64,000 nt of DNA from Seohaeicola_A nanhaiensis (GCF_042654245.1 NZ_JBHSGI010000024.1:674494-738493), one strand, 5' to 3'; shown: positions 52,489 through 62,513, counted from the stretch's first letter. The notes: generated from the letters alone by a model not told the origin. Made by a program: numbers and translations.

Positions 52489-53501
52489 TCGAGTTCTCCG
52501 AGGAATGCCAGGATCGCCTCGAATTCGGCTTCGGGCAGCATGTGATACCCGGGCATCCGCGCGTCCGGCTTGAACCTTGCCGGGTCGGCGAGCCAGTCGC
52601 GCAGGTTGTCCGGCGTGTTGTCGAGGATGCCAGCAATGCTGGTGCGGCTGGCGAAATGGGTCAGGTCGGGGCCGGTCGATCCCATCTCGGCCAGCCCGCG
52701 CACGCGGTGGCAGCCACCGCAGCCGGCGGCGAGAAAGGCGGAGGCGTCGCCTTGCGCAGGGGCGGCCTGGGCGGCGAGGTAAGCGGGAAACTCTTCCGGC
52801 GGAACGACGCGGGCCTCGAAGGCCATGAAGGCATGGCTCGCCCCGCAGAACTCGGTGCAGATGCCGCGATAGACGCCCGGCACGGTCGGTCGCAGCCGCA
52901 GCAGGTTCTCGCGGCCCGGTATGGTGTCCATCTTGCCGCCGAGCGGTGGGATCCAGAAGGAATGGATCACATCCGGGCTGGTCAGCACGAAATCGACAAC
53001 TGCCCCGGCGGGCAGCACCACCTCGTTCGCGGTCTCGATCCTTTCGCCGTCGGGCCCTTCGAAGCTGACTCTCCACCAGTATTGCTCGCCCGCCACATGC
53101 ACGCGCAGGTCCGGCGGCTCGCCCGGCCCCCAGTCCGGCAGCAGGGTCAGGCCATAGGCCAGCAGCAGGCCCAGCGTCACGGTGGGAAACACCACGCCCC
53201 CGCCCAGCACCACAAGATCGGCGGAGCGCTCGCTGGTCGGTTTTCGGCGTGCCAGAACGGCGTAGACCGCGGCGCCGAACACCACGGCCCAGATGACGAC
53301 GGCGCCAGCGGCCATGATCCAGAACAGCTGCGCGACATCGGCGGCGTCTTCGCCGGCCGGGTGCAGGGCGCTTTGCCCGGGGACGCAGCCAGTCAAGACA
53401 ATGGCCGGAAGGATCAGGGCATGTCGGGCAGAACAGAAGCGTAACCGGATGGCGATGACTCGTGCTCCCTGCCGTGAAGGTGGTATGTTATGGAACGCCA
53501 T
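52485..53501 (-). CDS. ctaC: Cytochrome c oxidase subunit II with C-terminal cytochrome c (caa3 type)
   Basis: A 338-residue lipoprotein precursor with lipobox LTGC (Cys39), two membrane helices (about 57-83, 96-120) and a cupredoxin domain with all CuA ligands (His180, Cys215, Glu217, Cys219, His223, Met226). A fused class I cytochrome c follows (CGGCH 261-265, distal Met near 316). This makes it a caa3-type subunit. In helix 2 the K-channel entrance glutamate seven residues before the conserved proline is Leu99. The ATG at 53501 has GAGG upstream. Confidence 0.94.
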   Translation of the reverse strand: MAFHNIPPSRQGARVIAIRLRFCSARHALILPAIVLTGCVPGQSALHPAGEDAADVAQLFWIMAAGAVVIWAVVFGAAVYAVLARRKPTSERSADLVVLGGGVVFPTVTLGLLLAYGLTLLPDWGPGEPPDLRVHVAGEQYWWRVSFEGPDGERIETANEVVLPAGAVVDFVLTSPDVIHSFWIPPLGGKMDTIPGRENLLRLRPTVPGVYRGICTEFCGASHAFMAFEARVVPPEEFPAYLAAQAAPAQGDASAFLAAGCGGCHRVRGLAEMGSTGPDLTHFASRTSIAGILDNTPDNLRDWLADPARFKPDARMPGYHMLPEAEFEAILAFLGELE

Positions 53502-53549
53502 GAGCTGCGCCTCGTTTGACAATAACGATTGCCGATGACCGGGCAAGCT

Positions 53550-53565
53550 CTCGCAACCTTGCGAG
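53550..53565. promoter_or_regulatory. Palindrome between oxidase operon and cytochrome b561
   Basis: CTCGCAA (53550-53556), CC, TTGCGAG (53559-53565): perfect 7-bp arms inside the 80-nt divergent region. On the minus strand a weak promoter TTGCCC-N16-TATTGT lies beside it. It could be the binding site of a regulator controlling both directions. Confidence 0.45.
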
Positions 53566-53581
53566 CGAAGAGGGGAAGATC

Positions 53582-54109
53582 GTGAAACGGCCCGTTCAGA
53601 CGCCAGACGGCTACGGACCGGTGCAGATCGCGCTGCACTGGGCAATTGCCGGAATGGTCCTGCTTCAGTTGCTGCTGAGCGGCCCCATCCAGGTCGCCTT
53701 CGACGCGCGGATGGATGGCGGCGCACCAATTCACGGTTTTCTTGGCGGGGCGCTGGCGACGGCGCACCTGGTGGTCGGCTCGTCGATCCTTGTCCTGGCC
53801 GTCTGGCGACTGGCCCTGCGCCTGACCCGCGGGGCGCCGCCTGCATCCATGCCCGCGCCGCGGGTGATCGTCCTGATCGGCAAGGTGGCCCACCTTCTGC
53901 TCTACGGGTTCATCTTCCTGATGCCTGTTACCGGTCTGGTCGCCTGGTTCTTCCAAAGCGACCTTGCCGCAGGGTTGCATGGATGGCTGCGCTGGCCGTT
54001 CATCCTGCTTGTCGTCGGTCACGGCGTTGGCGCTCTGGTGGAACACATGGTGTTCCGCAATCGCACGCTGGAACGGATGCTGCGTGCCGGGCCGCCCGAA
54101 GACGGCTGA
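53582..54109 (+). CDS. Cytochrome b561-family membrane protein
   Basis: A 175-residue four-helix di-haem b protein of the YodB/CybB type. Helix 1 has HWAIAGMVLLQLLL, helix 2 AHLVVGSSILVLAVWRLALR, helix 3 KVAHLLLYGFIFLMPVTGLVAWFF and helix 4 LLVVGHGVGALVEHM; the histidines in each are the expected haem ligands. Family members pass electrons between quinol and periplasmic acceptors or superoxide. GTG at 53582 follows AGGGGAAG at good spacing and starts directly before the conserved region; the longer frame from 53516 is less likely. Confidence 0.88.
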   Translation: MKRPVQTPDGYGPVQIALHWAIAGMVLLQLLLSGPIQVAFDARMDGGAPIHGFLGGALATAHLVVGSSILVLAVWRLALRLTRGAPPASMPAPRVIVLIGKVAHLLLYGFIFLMPVTGLVAWFFQSDLAAGLHGWLRWPFILLVVGHGVGALVEHMVFRNRTLERMLRAGPPEDG

Positions 54110-54110
54110 C

Positions 54111-57100
54111 TTATCCCGGCTCCCTTTCGCGTGCCTGTCTGGCGTCGAGCCAGACCACACCGTCATCCGCCTCGATGCCATCGACGAGCACTGCAACGCC
54201 GTCGCCCCTGCGCCGGACCTCAATCGCGATCCGGGTGCCGTTTCGTTGCAGGCTGGCGGTAAAGCCCGTCCAACCGTCGGGCAATGCGGGTTTCACACGC
54301 AGGCGGTCGCCTTCTTCGAGGGAAAGGCCAAGAATGCCCTCGACCCCGGCCCGGTAGAGCCAGCCCGCCGAACCGGTGTACCAGGTCCAGCCACCGCGTC
54401 CGGTCTTGTCACCGGCCCCGTAGATGTCGGCGGCAACCACATAGGGCTCGACGCGGTAGCGGTCTGCCGTATCCCGGGTGGTGGCGTGGTTCACCGGGTT
54501 CAGCATCCCGAAGACGCGTAGCGCGTCGGTTCCGCGACCGGCACGGCCAAGGGCATAGGCCAGCCAGGTGGCGGCGTGGGTATACTGCCCGCCATTCTCG
54601 CGCACGCCCGGCGGGTAGGCCTTGATGTAGCCCGGCTCTTTTTCGGTCTTGTCGAAGGGTGGGGTGAACAGCCGGACGATCCCGGCCTCGTCATCGGCCA
54701 GATGCGCCATCACGCTGTCCAGCGCGCGGCTGGCCCTGTCGGCGTCGCCCGCGCCTGAAATGGTCGCCCAGGACTGGGCGATGGAATCGATCCGGCACTC
54801 GGCCGAATCCTTCGATCCTAGGGGCGTGCCGTCGTCGTAGAAGCCACGCCTGTACCATTCGCCATCCCATCCGGCGGTTTCGATGCCGTCCACCAGCGCC
54901 TTGCGGTGGAGACGCCATGCAGAGACATGCGCGGTGTCCTTCCGGGCCTTGGCGAGCGGGATCATCGCGTCAAGCGTGTCGAGGAGGAACCACGCCAGCC
55001 AGACGCTCTCGCCCCGGCCTTCCTCGCCAACGCGGTTCATGCCGTCGTTCCAGTCGCCGGTGAGAAACAGCGGCATGCCATTCGCCCCGGTGCGCTTGAT
55101 CACCAAGTCGAGCGCCAGGGCGCAATGGTCCCAGAGCGGCGCCTCGGTGCCCGACAGGGTCGGGACGAAGAAGGCATCGTGCTGTCCCGGTTCCAGCGCC
55201 GGACCAGTCAGGAAGGGAACCATGTCGTCCAGCACGGCCTTGTCGCCGGTTGCCCCGACATATCGCGCGGTGAGATGGGCCAGCCAGACCGGGTCGTCCG
55301 AGATCATCGTCCGCACCCCGGCGCCGGAGCCGGGCAGCCACCAGTGCTGCACGTCGCCTTCGGTGAACTGGCGCGATGCGGCGGTCAGCAACTGGGCCCT
55401 GGCGAGTGCCGGGTCCTGCAATATCCAGGCCGATGTGTCCTGCAACTGGTCGCGGAAGCCGTAGGCCCCGGACGCCTGGTAAAACGCCGTGCGACCCCGG
55501 ATGCGGCAGGCGAGCGACTGGTAGGGCAGCCAGGTGTTGATCATCAGATCGAAGGCCGGGTCGGGTGTGCTGACCTGAAGGCAGCCAAGAAAGTCCACCC
55601 ACTCCGCCTCGGCGGCGGCTTTGGCCTGATTCACCGCGTCCGGATCGAGCGCATTCTGCAAGACGACATTCATGTCCTTCGTGTCGCTGTCGGACAGGAT
55701 GAATGTCACGGTCTCTTCGCCGCCCGCCGCCACGCTGATGTCGGTCCGGGCCGCAAGGCAGGGATCGCCCTCCGTCCCGCTTGCCTCGGGCCAGTGCGCG
55801 AGGGCTTCCGGGGCCGCCAGCCTGCCGCCGCGACCGAGGAAGTCGAGGCGGGACGTGCAGGTCCTGGACAGCGGACGATTGGCGCTCAGAACCGTGCAGC
55901 GTCCGGCAAAATCCGTCGAGAAGGGATTGCGGGCAATCAGCGCGTTTCGTTCGGCATCGTGAGTGACCCGGATCATCGGGGCCGTTCTGGCGCGGTTGTT
56001 GCCCAACACCAGTTCGGCAAAGGACACCACCTCGAGCCGCAGTGGTGCGCTGCCACGGTTGCAGACCTTGATCTGGGTCAGCCTGGCCGGAGCGCCATCA
56101 GCCAGCGTCATCAGCGCCTCGGCCTCGACCCAGTCGGTCCAGACGCGAAAACGCGAGTATCCGAGCCCGTGCCGTGCCTCGTGCAGTGCGATCGGATCGT
56201 CCGACAGCGCGGCGAAGGGGGAAATCACCGCCCCGGTGTCGACATTCCGGATCAGGATCGCCTCGCCGGGCCGGTTTGTCACCGGGTCGTTCGACCAGGG
56301 CGTCAGCTGGTGATCGCGCGAGTTGACCGACCATGTGTAGGCCGCCCCGCCCGCCGAAACATGGAACCCGAAATCACTTCGTGCGATCACATTGATCCAC
56401 GGGTGCGGCGTGCGTTCCTCATGGCGCATCCGCACGACGTATTCCCGCCCATCCTGCGAGAAACCGCCAAGTCCGTTCCAGAACAAGAAGGCTTCATCGG
56501 GGAACCGTGGCGCAACGCGCGGGGTGCTGCGCGACGGCGCCGGCAGCAGCCGAAAAACAGGCTCGGGCGCGCGTTCGGCAGGTTCCAGCCGCGCAAGTTG
56601 TTCGCTGATCTTGCCATTGCGGGTGTGCAGGACGATGCGCGCCGCGGCCAGCAACGTCTGATAGCTGGCGTCTGACAGTCCCTCACGTTTCACCACATGA
56701 ACGTGGCGATGCGCGGCATCGACGTGCGATGCGCGGGCCGCCAGATCGACCATCGCCTGGATTCCGGTCTGCAGATCCTCGGCATAGGACGACTTGCGGT
56801 CGTTGAGGATGACGAGGTCCGCTGTCAGCCCGTGAAGCCGGAAATACTCGGCCATCCGCAAGGCCTTGCGAAGGATCGGCATGTCGGCCTCGTCATCGGT
56901 CCGCAACAGCAGGATCGGTCGATCGCCGGAAATCCCCATCGGCCACAGGTCGCTTTGCGGGCCAAGGGAGGCGCGGAGGTCGTCGTCCTGGACTCCCAGC
57001 CGCCGGTCCGGCCAGATCAGCGCCGCTGCGACCGTGCGGAACAGGGCTGCTTCGGATGGCTTTGTTCCGGCGTGACGCAGCTGGACCTGGCTCATCGTCC

Positions 57101-60100
57101 AGGCCATCCGCGCCTCGTGTTCGAAGGCCGCTTCATTGCGGAAGTGGCGGATGACCTGATCGAGCTGCTCCTCGGACTCTGAGGCGATCGTCCAGAAGGT
57201 TAAGGCGGCATGTTTGCCCGACGGAATCGTGAGCTTCCGGCGGATCGAGAAGACGGGATCGAGCGTGAAGCCATCCGTCCCGGTCAGACTGGCGCCTTCG
57301 TCGAAGGCGGCGGCATGTGCAAGATCGCGCCCCCTGCCTAGGAATTTCCTCCGATCCGTCTCGGCCTGATCCGACCGGTGATCGGCCCGTCCTGCCAACA
57401 GATGCGCCATGTATAGCGTCCGCCCCCCGGCACCGCGGGGCCTGCGGCGCGCGGTGATGATGCTGCCGCCGTCGCGGATCTCGGTGCGGACAAACATTCG
57501 CGAGAAGGCCGTATGCGCCTGGTCGGCGTCTTCCCGGTCCAGCACGATCTCGCCATAGCTCGTGACTTCGATGGTCCGCGGTTCCGTGCCAGAGTTGGTG
57601 ATCGTCAGGCGGCGTCCTTCGGCTGTGGCATCGGAAGCGACGATCACGTCCATCCGTGTCTCGATGTCACCGACAGTCTTGAAGAACTCGGCCTTGTGAT
57701 CGGAGAACACGGCGCGGGCCGTTTCTCCCGCCGCCCGTCGCGGGCTCGTGGTTGCCGACCACCACCGGCCGTCTGCGACGTCCCGCAAGAACAGGAAGGT
57801 GCCGCCATGATCGACGGCGGTGTCGGGACGCCAGCGCGTGATTGCGATCTCGCCAAGACGCAGGGAACCAGACCCGGTCGAAGCCAGATGCGCCGAAAGC
57901 GTGCCGTTCGACAGCAAGGCCAGGATGCGCCGGTCCGTTGCAGGGTCGGTCGACGTCCCCAGCGACATGTCGTCGTAGGCGGTATCGCGGGCAAGGCATT
58001 CCTGCCCCTCGGCACGGGTGACAGGGACAACCTCGCGCGGGGCCTTTTCCTGTAACAGGAGTTCTGCCGCCCGGATCACCTCGTCATCGTGGAATCGTCG
58101 GCGATGAATGCCATCCAGGACGGCATTGCCGATGGCCGCAATCGACATGCCATGATGATGCGCCATGACGTTGCGCACCACCGCGTGCCGCTGGCCTTCG
58201 GGCAGGCGGGCGGCGGTGAAATCCACCGCGTCGTAGTATCCGTAAGGTCCGAATGCCCCCAGCCCGTCCAGCTTCCGAAGGTTGGTCACCGCCTGCGACG
58301 GCTGAACCTGTGCGGCCAGCAGGGTGGCGTAGGGCGCCACGACATATTCGTCCTCGAACATCCGCTTGAGCGCCAGTTCTGGCGAGCCGAAGGCGTGATA
58401 TTGGTAATTCATCTCGCGGTCGCGGGCGTTGAAGGCGCTTTCGGACACGCCCCAGGGCCGACCCAGACGACGGCCATCCTGTATTTGCCGCGCGACCGCC
58501 ATGCGGTTCGAGGCGTCGAGGATGCCTCCGGTCCGTTCGTGCATAACAAGCGGTGGCATGAGGTATTCGAACATCGAGCCCGACCAGGACAGCAGGGCCG
58601 CCTGCGTTCCGATCGTGGTGACCGGCCGTCCGAGCCGCATCCAGTGTTCCGTTGGCAGATCGCCCTTGGCGATGGCGAAAAGGCTTGCGAGGCGTGCTTC
58701 GGAGGCCAGCAGATCGTAGCAGGATTCGTCCAGTTCCTGAGCGGAGACGCGGTATCCAATGGACAGGAGGCGCTTTTCCGGGTTCATCAGCAGCCGGAAA
58801 TCCATCTCGAAGGCGATCCTACGTGCCCGTTCGGCAAGGCGTGAAACCCTTCGGGACAGCTCTGGCAGCGGTTCGGAGGAGGCTTCGACGTCGCCGATGA
58901 GTTCCTCGCAATTTCGTTGCAGCGCCTTCGCCCACCATTGGACTTCGGCGGTCTCGGCTCGTGCGGCCTCCGCATGAAGGTCGTCGGCCAGACGAACGAT
59001 GTCGGCGGCGATCACGACGAGGTTGAGCGCCCGAACCGGCGCGAGTTGCGGCTCGCGGATGTAATTGCGATGGCTGCTGGCAAATCCTTCGATCAGGGCG
59101 TCCAGCCTTCGTCGTAGAGGGCGCAAGATTCTCCGGTCGTTGGGGGTCGCGGCCAGCGCCCCGGTCAGCGCGGCCAGGGTATCGCCGATCCCTTCCATCG
59201 ACCCATACTGGTGAACCGCCGGATTGGCCGCCCACTCCCGAAGCGCGGAAGACACTACGATCAGGTGCCCGGCAAGGTTGCCGCTGTCGACCGAAGAGAT
59301 ATAGCGCGGCTCCAGCACCCGCATGTCGCGGGTGTCGTACCAGTTGTAGAAATGCCCACGGAAACGCTCGAGCTGGTCCATGGCATCCAGAGTGCGCTCG
59401 ATCCGGGCGATGGCGGGCCGCAGGCCGGTCCAGCCCATGTCCCGGGCGGTCAGCACGGCCAAGAGGTAAAGTCCGACGTTGGTGGGCGACGTCCGCTCTG
59501 CCAGCTTTGGTTCCGGGGTATCCTGGAAGTTGTCGGGCGGCAGGTGGTTGGTCTGCTCGGTCACGAAGGTCTCGAAGAACCGCCATGTGGTTCTGGCGAC
59601 CCGGCGCAAGGTGTCGCGGTCCGCTGGCGCAAGGTCGAGCCTGTCGGCGGTCTCGAGCGGCCGCGACACCCATTGCGCGACGGCGGGTGCCGCGACCCAG
59701 GCCAGAGAAAAGACGGCGGCGAGAGGAAGGTTGCCGGGGTTGGCCCAGAGGGTCAGACCCAGCGCGGCGACGCCGATGGTGGGGGACAAGATCATCCGGT
59801 CCCACCATGCCTGCCAGTCACCGCTCGCGCGCGTGTGAACCTCTTGGGCCGTGCGCCATTCGAGCAGGTTGCGACGGCTGACGTAGACGCGCCAGAGAGT
59901 TCGCAGAATGGCGTCCACCATCGAGACGGCCTGATGCGCGATGAAGACGACCCGCAGTCCCGTTTCGGCGAGGTGTCCGGCCAGATCCGCGCCCACCCGG
60001 CCGAGGTGCCGAAGGGCGGAAACACCCGGGTGGCGTGGAACGAGGCCCGATTGCAGGTTCATGATCGGCATGAAAAACAGCGTGACCAGCAGCAGCGCCT

Positions 60101-62513
60101 GCCAGTGCAGGGCGGGACCTGCTGCCAGGACGACCCACCCGGCTACCGAGGCGGCTATCCAGGAGGGCGCGACCAGACTGCGCCGCAGGTTGTCGACCAT
60201 CTTCAGCCGTCCGAGCGCTGGCACTCCGTTGCGCAGATCAAGGATGTAGGGAAGCAACTGCCAGTCGCCACGTACCCAACGATGCTGACGCGCGGCGTCG
60301 ATGTCGTAGCGAATGGGGAAGTCCTCGACCACTTGCACGTCGCTCGCCAGAGCAGCGCGCGCCAGGCTGCCTTCGAGCAGGTCATGGCTAAGCACGAGGT
60401 TCTCGGGGAACCGGCCTGCCATCGCCGCCTCGAAGGCCGCGACGTCGTAAATCCCCTTGCCCGCGAAAGAGCCTTCGTCGAGCAGATCCTGATACAGATC
60501 GGACACGGTGAAGACATAAGGGTCCATGCCGCGGCCGACCGAGAAGATGCGCTGGAAAATCGATGCTTCGTTCGCGGTCGTCAGGGAAGCCGTGATGCGT
60601 GGCTGGATGATTGCGTGCCCGGACCGCACGATGCCCGTCTCGGGATCGGCGACCGGGCGGTTCGCCGGGTGCATCATCTTTCCGACCAGCGCCGCCACCG
60701 TGCCGCGCGGAAGGCGCGTGTCGCTGTCCAGCGTGATCACATAACGCACGCCTTCGGGCGGGCGCGGGCCTGTTTCCATGAACGTCGTTTCGGCGGAGCC
60801 AAGCAGCAGCGCGTTCAACTCGCTGAGTTTGCCTCGCTTGCGCTCCCACCCCATCCAGACACCTTGCCCCGGGTTCCAGAGGCGGCTGCGGTGGAGCAGA
60901 TAGAACCGCCGTCCGACATGCGCGTATTTTGCGGCGAGACGGTCGATTGCGCTTTGGGCGTAGGCCAATACCTTTCGATCGGTCGCGGAGATTTCGGCGG
61001 TTGAATCCACCCAGTCTGTCAGGAGGGCGAAATCGACCGCGCCATCAGGATTGGCGAGGTAGTGCAGTTCCAATGTCTCGGCCAAGTCGTCGACCGCATC
61101 GAAATTGTCTATCAGTCCCGGTATCACGACCAGTGTGCGCGCCTCGGCGGGAATGCCGTCGCTGTAGTCGAATGCCGGCAGGCGCCGGGGCGGCGCGAGC
61201 CAGGCCGCGACAAGGTGGACGATCCCCATCGCCGCTTCGGATGCGCTGAGCAGGGCAGGCAGGAACAGAAGCCAGATCGCCGCCTTCGGCAGTGTCCCGG
61301 GAACGGCATTCGCCATGAGCAGGCCAATAAGGACCGTCAGCGCGAGGGCCGGACCGAAGATCCCCATCCAGCCCAGCTTGCGCCATGCGCGCAGAAATCT
61401 GACCCCAACGCCTGCGCGGTAGCCGCAGGCGGCCTCGAGGTCCGGTACCCTTGCGCCGGTCAGCAGGAGGCCGGGCCCCTGATCGTCCGCCAGTTCGAGC
61501 GCCTTGCGGGCGACGTCCAACTCGCTGAAATCCGACCGTGAAGCGATACGCTCGACGGTATTTCGATAATCGTTGCGCGTCGAGCGGTCGAGCCGCGCAA
61601 AGTCGGCGTCCTGGCGCAAGAGCCGGTCTACCCGGCTGACGGTTTCGAACCAGTCCGCCCAGTTGATGTCGCCGAGGGTCTTGAGACTGCGTATCACGTT
61701 GCCCGCGATCACATTCGCCGCGGACTGCCGCGCATGCTCTGCCAAGATGATCTGTGCGGAGTCCGTTCCCCTCGCCGCAAGCTGGCGGTCCAGCCAGGCG
61801 AGGCCGCGATCGGCCGCGCTTGCACCGTCGCGCAGGCGGTAAAGCAGTTGCGCCGCCATCGTGTCGGAGACGGCACGGTCGCGCTCCCAGCTTTTGGGGT
61901 TCTGATCGTCCCGCAAGATGTGATCGGCAAGGCGATTTGCTTCGGCCCGTTCGTTGCGGGACTGGGCAACGCGGTCCGACACCCTGCGAAGGTTTTCGAG
62001 CAGCACATAGCGCAGCATGGAGGGCAGGGCCCAAAGTTCGCCGATCTTCAAGTCCCGGATCGACTGGAACCCTTCCACAAGCGCGGTGAATGACGCCTGG
62101 TCGACCTCGGCGTTGCTCAGCGCGACGTAGCGCCAGACGAGGGGAACGACATCGGGTACCGCTCCGCTTTGGGTGTTGGTATGAGGAAGAGAGCGAATGA
62201 ACTTTCCGGACATCCCCTCTTCCAGAAGGCGAAAATTCTCATCCACGATGTGATGGTTGTCGAGCAGCCACTCGGCCGCGGGGGTGATCACTGCGCCCTC
62301 TCGAGCGGCGCGCGCCGTCACCAGATAGTTTTGCCGCAGTGCGATCCGGCTCAGCCTCAGACGCTGCCGGTAGGGCGATGACAGGAAGGCGTCGTCGAAT
62401 TTCGTCTCGCCTGAGGCGATCTCTGCACCGACAGCAAAGAAAGAAAGTTCCCCGAGGGCCGGGCGGATCGGTTCGTCGCTGGTGTTTTCGTTCGAGTGCC
62501 TCAAGTCATCCAC
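54111..62513 (-). CDS. ndvB: Cyclic beta-1,2-glucan synthase
   Basis: A 2800-residue inner-membrane enzyme that starts, elongates, cyclises and exports cyclic beta-1,2-glucans from UDP-glucose. In order: an N-terminal cytosolic region, a glucosyltransferase domain (GT84) with LDSDTRLPRG near residue 590 and QHRWVRGDW near 742, membrane helices around 385-450 and 775-950, then carbohydrate-binding modules and a C-terminal GH94-type phosphorylase domain with TGDWNDGMN near 2485 that sets chain length. Size equals rhizobial NdvB/ChvB. GTG 62513 with GAGGA upstream is preferred over GTG 62543. No ndvA exporter is adjacent. Confidence 0.94.
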   Translation of the reverse strand: MDDLRHSNENTSDEPIRPALGELSFFAVGAEIASGETKFDDAFLSSPYRQRLRLSRIALRQNYLVTARAAREGAVITPAAEWLLDNHHIVDENFRLLEEGMSGKFIRSLPHTNTQSGAVPDVVPLVWRYVALSNAEVDQASFTALVEGFQSIRDLKIGELWALPSMLRYVLLENLRRVSDRVAQSRNERAEANRLADHILRDDQNPKSWERDRAVSDTMAAQLLYRLRDGASAADRGLAWLDRQLAARGTDSAQIILAEHARQSAANVIAGNVIRSLKTLGDINWADWFETVSRVDRLLRQDADFARLDRSTRNDYRNTVERIASRSDFSELDVARKALELADDQGPGLLLTGARVPDLEAACGYRAGVGVRFLRAWRKLGWMGIFGPALALTVLIGLLMANAVPGTLPKAAIWLLFLPALLSASEAAMGIVHLVAAWLAPPRRLPAFDYSDGIPAEARTLVVIPGLIDNFDAVDDLAETLELHYLANPDGAVDFALLTDWVDSTAEISATDRKVLAYAQSAIDRLAAKYAHVGRRFYLLHRSRLWNPGQGVWMGWERKRGKLSELNALLLGSAETTFMETGPRPPEGVRYVITLDSDTRLPRGTVAALVGKMMHPANRPVADPETGIVRSGHAIIQPRITASLTTANEASIFQRIFSVGRGMDPYVFTVSDLYQDLLDEGSFAGKGIYDVAAFEAAMAGRFPENLVLSHDLLEGSLARAALASDVQVVEDFPIRYDIDAARQHRWVRGDWQLLPYILDLRNGVPALGRLKMVDNLRRSLVAPSWIAASVAGWVVLAAGPALHWQALLLVTLFFMPIMNLQSGLVPRHPGVSALRHLGRVGADLAGHLAETGLRVVFIAHQAVSMVDAILRTLWRVYVSRRNLLEWRTAQEVHTRASGDWQAWWDRMILSPTIGVAALGLTLWANPGNLPLAAVFSLAWVAAPAVAQWVSRPLETADRLDLAPADRDTLRRVARTTWRFFETFVTEQTNHLPPDNFQDTPEPKLAERTSPTNVGLYLLAVLTARDMGWTGLRPAIARIERTLDAMDQLERFRGHFYNWYDTRDMRVLEPRYISSVDSGNLAGHLIVVSSALREWAANPAVHQYGSMEGIGDTLAALTGALAATPNDRRILRPLRRRLDALIEGFASSHRNYIREPQLAPVRALNLVVIAADIVRLADDLHAEAARAETAEVQWWAKALQRNCEELIGDVEASSEPLPELSRRVSRLAERARRIAFEMDFRLLMNPEKRLLSIGYRVSAQELDESCYDLLASEARLASLFAIAKGDLPTEHWMRLGRPVTTIGTQAALLSWSGSMFEYLMPPLVMHERTGGILDASNRMAVARQIQDGRRLGRPWGVSESAFNARDREMNYQYHAFGSPELALKRMFEDEYVVAPYATLLAAQVQPSQAVTNLRKLDGLGAFGPYGYYDAVDFTAARLPEGQRHAVVRNVMAHHHGMSIAAIGNAVLDGIHRRRFHDDEVIRAAELLLQEKAPREVVPVTRAEGQECLARDTAYDDMSLGTSTDPATDRRILALLSNGTLSAHLASTGSGSLRLGEIAITRWRPDTAVDHGGTFLFLRDVADGRWWSATTSPRRAAGETARAVFSDHKAEFFKTVGDIETRMDVIVASDATAEGRRLTITNSGTEPRTIEVTSYGEIVLDREDADQAHTAFSRMFVRTEIRDGGSIITARRRPRGAGGRTLYMAHLLAGRADHRSDQAETDRRKFLGRGRDLAHAAAFDEGASLTGTDGFTLDPVFSIRRKLTIPSGKHAALTFWTIASESEEQLDQVIRHFRNEAAFEHEARMAWTMSQVQLRHAGTKPSEAALFRTVAAALIWPDRRLGVQDDDLRASLGPQSDLWPMGISGDRPILLLRTDDEADMPILRKALRMAEYFRLHGLTADLVILNDRKSSYAEDLQTGIQAMVDLAARASHVDAAHRHVHVVKREGLSDASYQTLLAAARIVLHTRNGKISEQLARLEPAERAPEPVFRLLPAPSRSTPRVAPRFPDEAFLFWNGLGGFSQDGREYVVRMRHEERTPHPWINVIARSDFGFHVSAGGAAYTWSVNSRDHQLTPWSNDPVTNRPGEAILIRNVDTGAVISPFAALSDDPIALHEARHGLGYSRFRVWTDWVEAEALMTLADGAPARLTQIKVCNRGSAPLRLEVVSFAELVLGNNRARTAPMIRVTHDAERNALIARNPFSTDFAGRCTVLSANRPLSRTCTSRLDFLGRGGRLAAPEALAHWPEASGTEGDPCLAARTDISVAAGGEETVTFILSDSDTKDMNVVLQNALDPDAVNQAKAAAEAEWVDFLGCLQVSTPDPAFDLMINTWLPYQSLACRIRGRTAFYQASGAYGFRDQLQDTSAWILQDPALARAQLLTAASRQFTEGDVQHWWLPGSGAGVRTMISDDPVWLAHLTARYVGATGDKAVLDDMVPFLTGPALEPGQHDAFFVPTLSGTEAPLWDHCALALDLVIKRTGANGMPLFLTGDWNDGMNRVGEEGRGESVWLAWFLLDTLDAMIPLAKARKDTAHVSAWRLHRKALVDGIETAGWDGEWYRRGFYDDGTPLGSKDSAECRIDSIAQSWATISGAGDADRASRALDSVMAHLADDEAGIVRLFTPPFDKTEKEPGYIKAYPPGVRENGGQYTHAATWLAYALGRAGRGTDALRVFGMLNPVNHATTRDTADRYRVEPYVVAADIYGAGDKTGRGGWTWYTGSAGWLYRAGVEGILGLSLEEGDRLRVKPALPDGWTGFTASLQRNGTRIAIEVRRRGDGVAVLVDGIEADDGVVWLDARQAREREPG

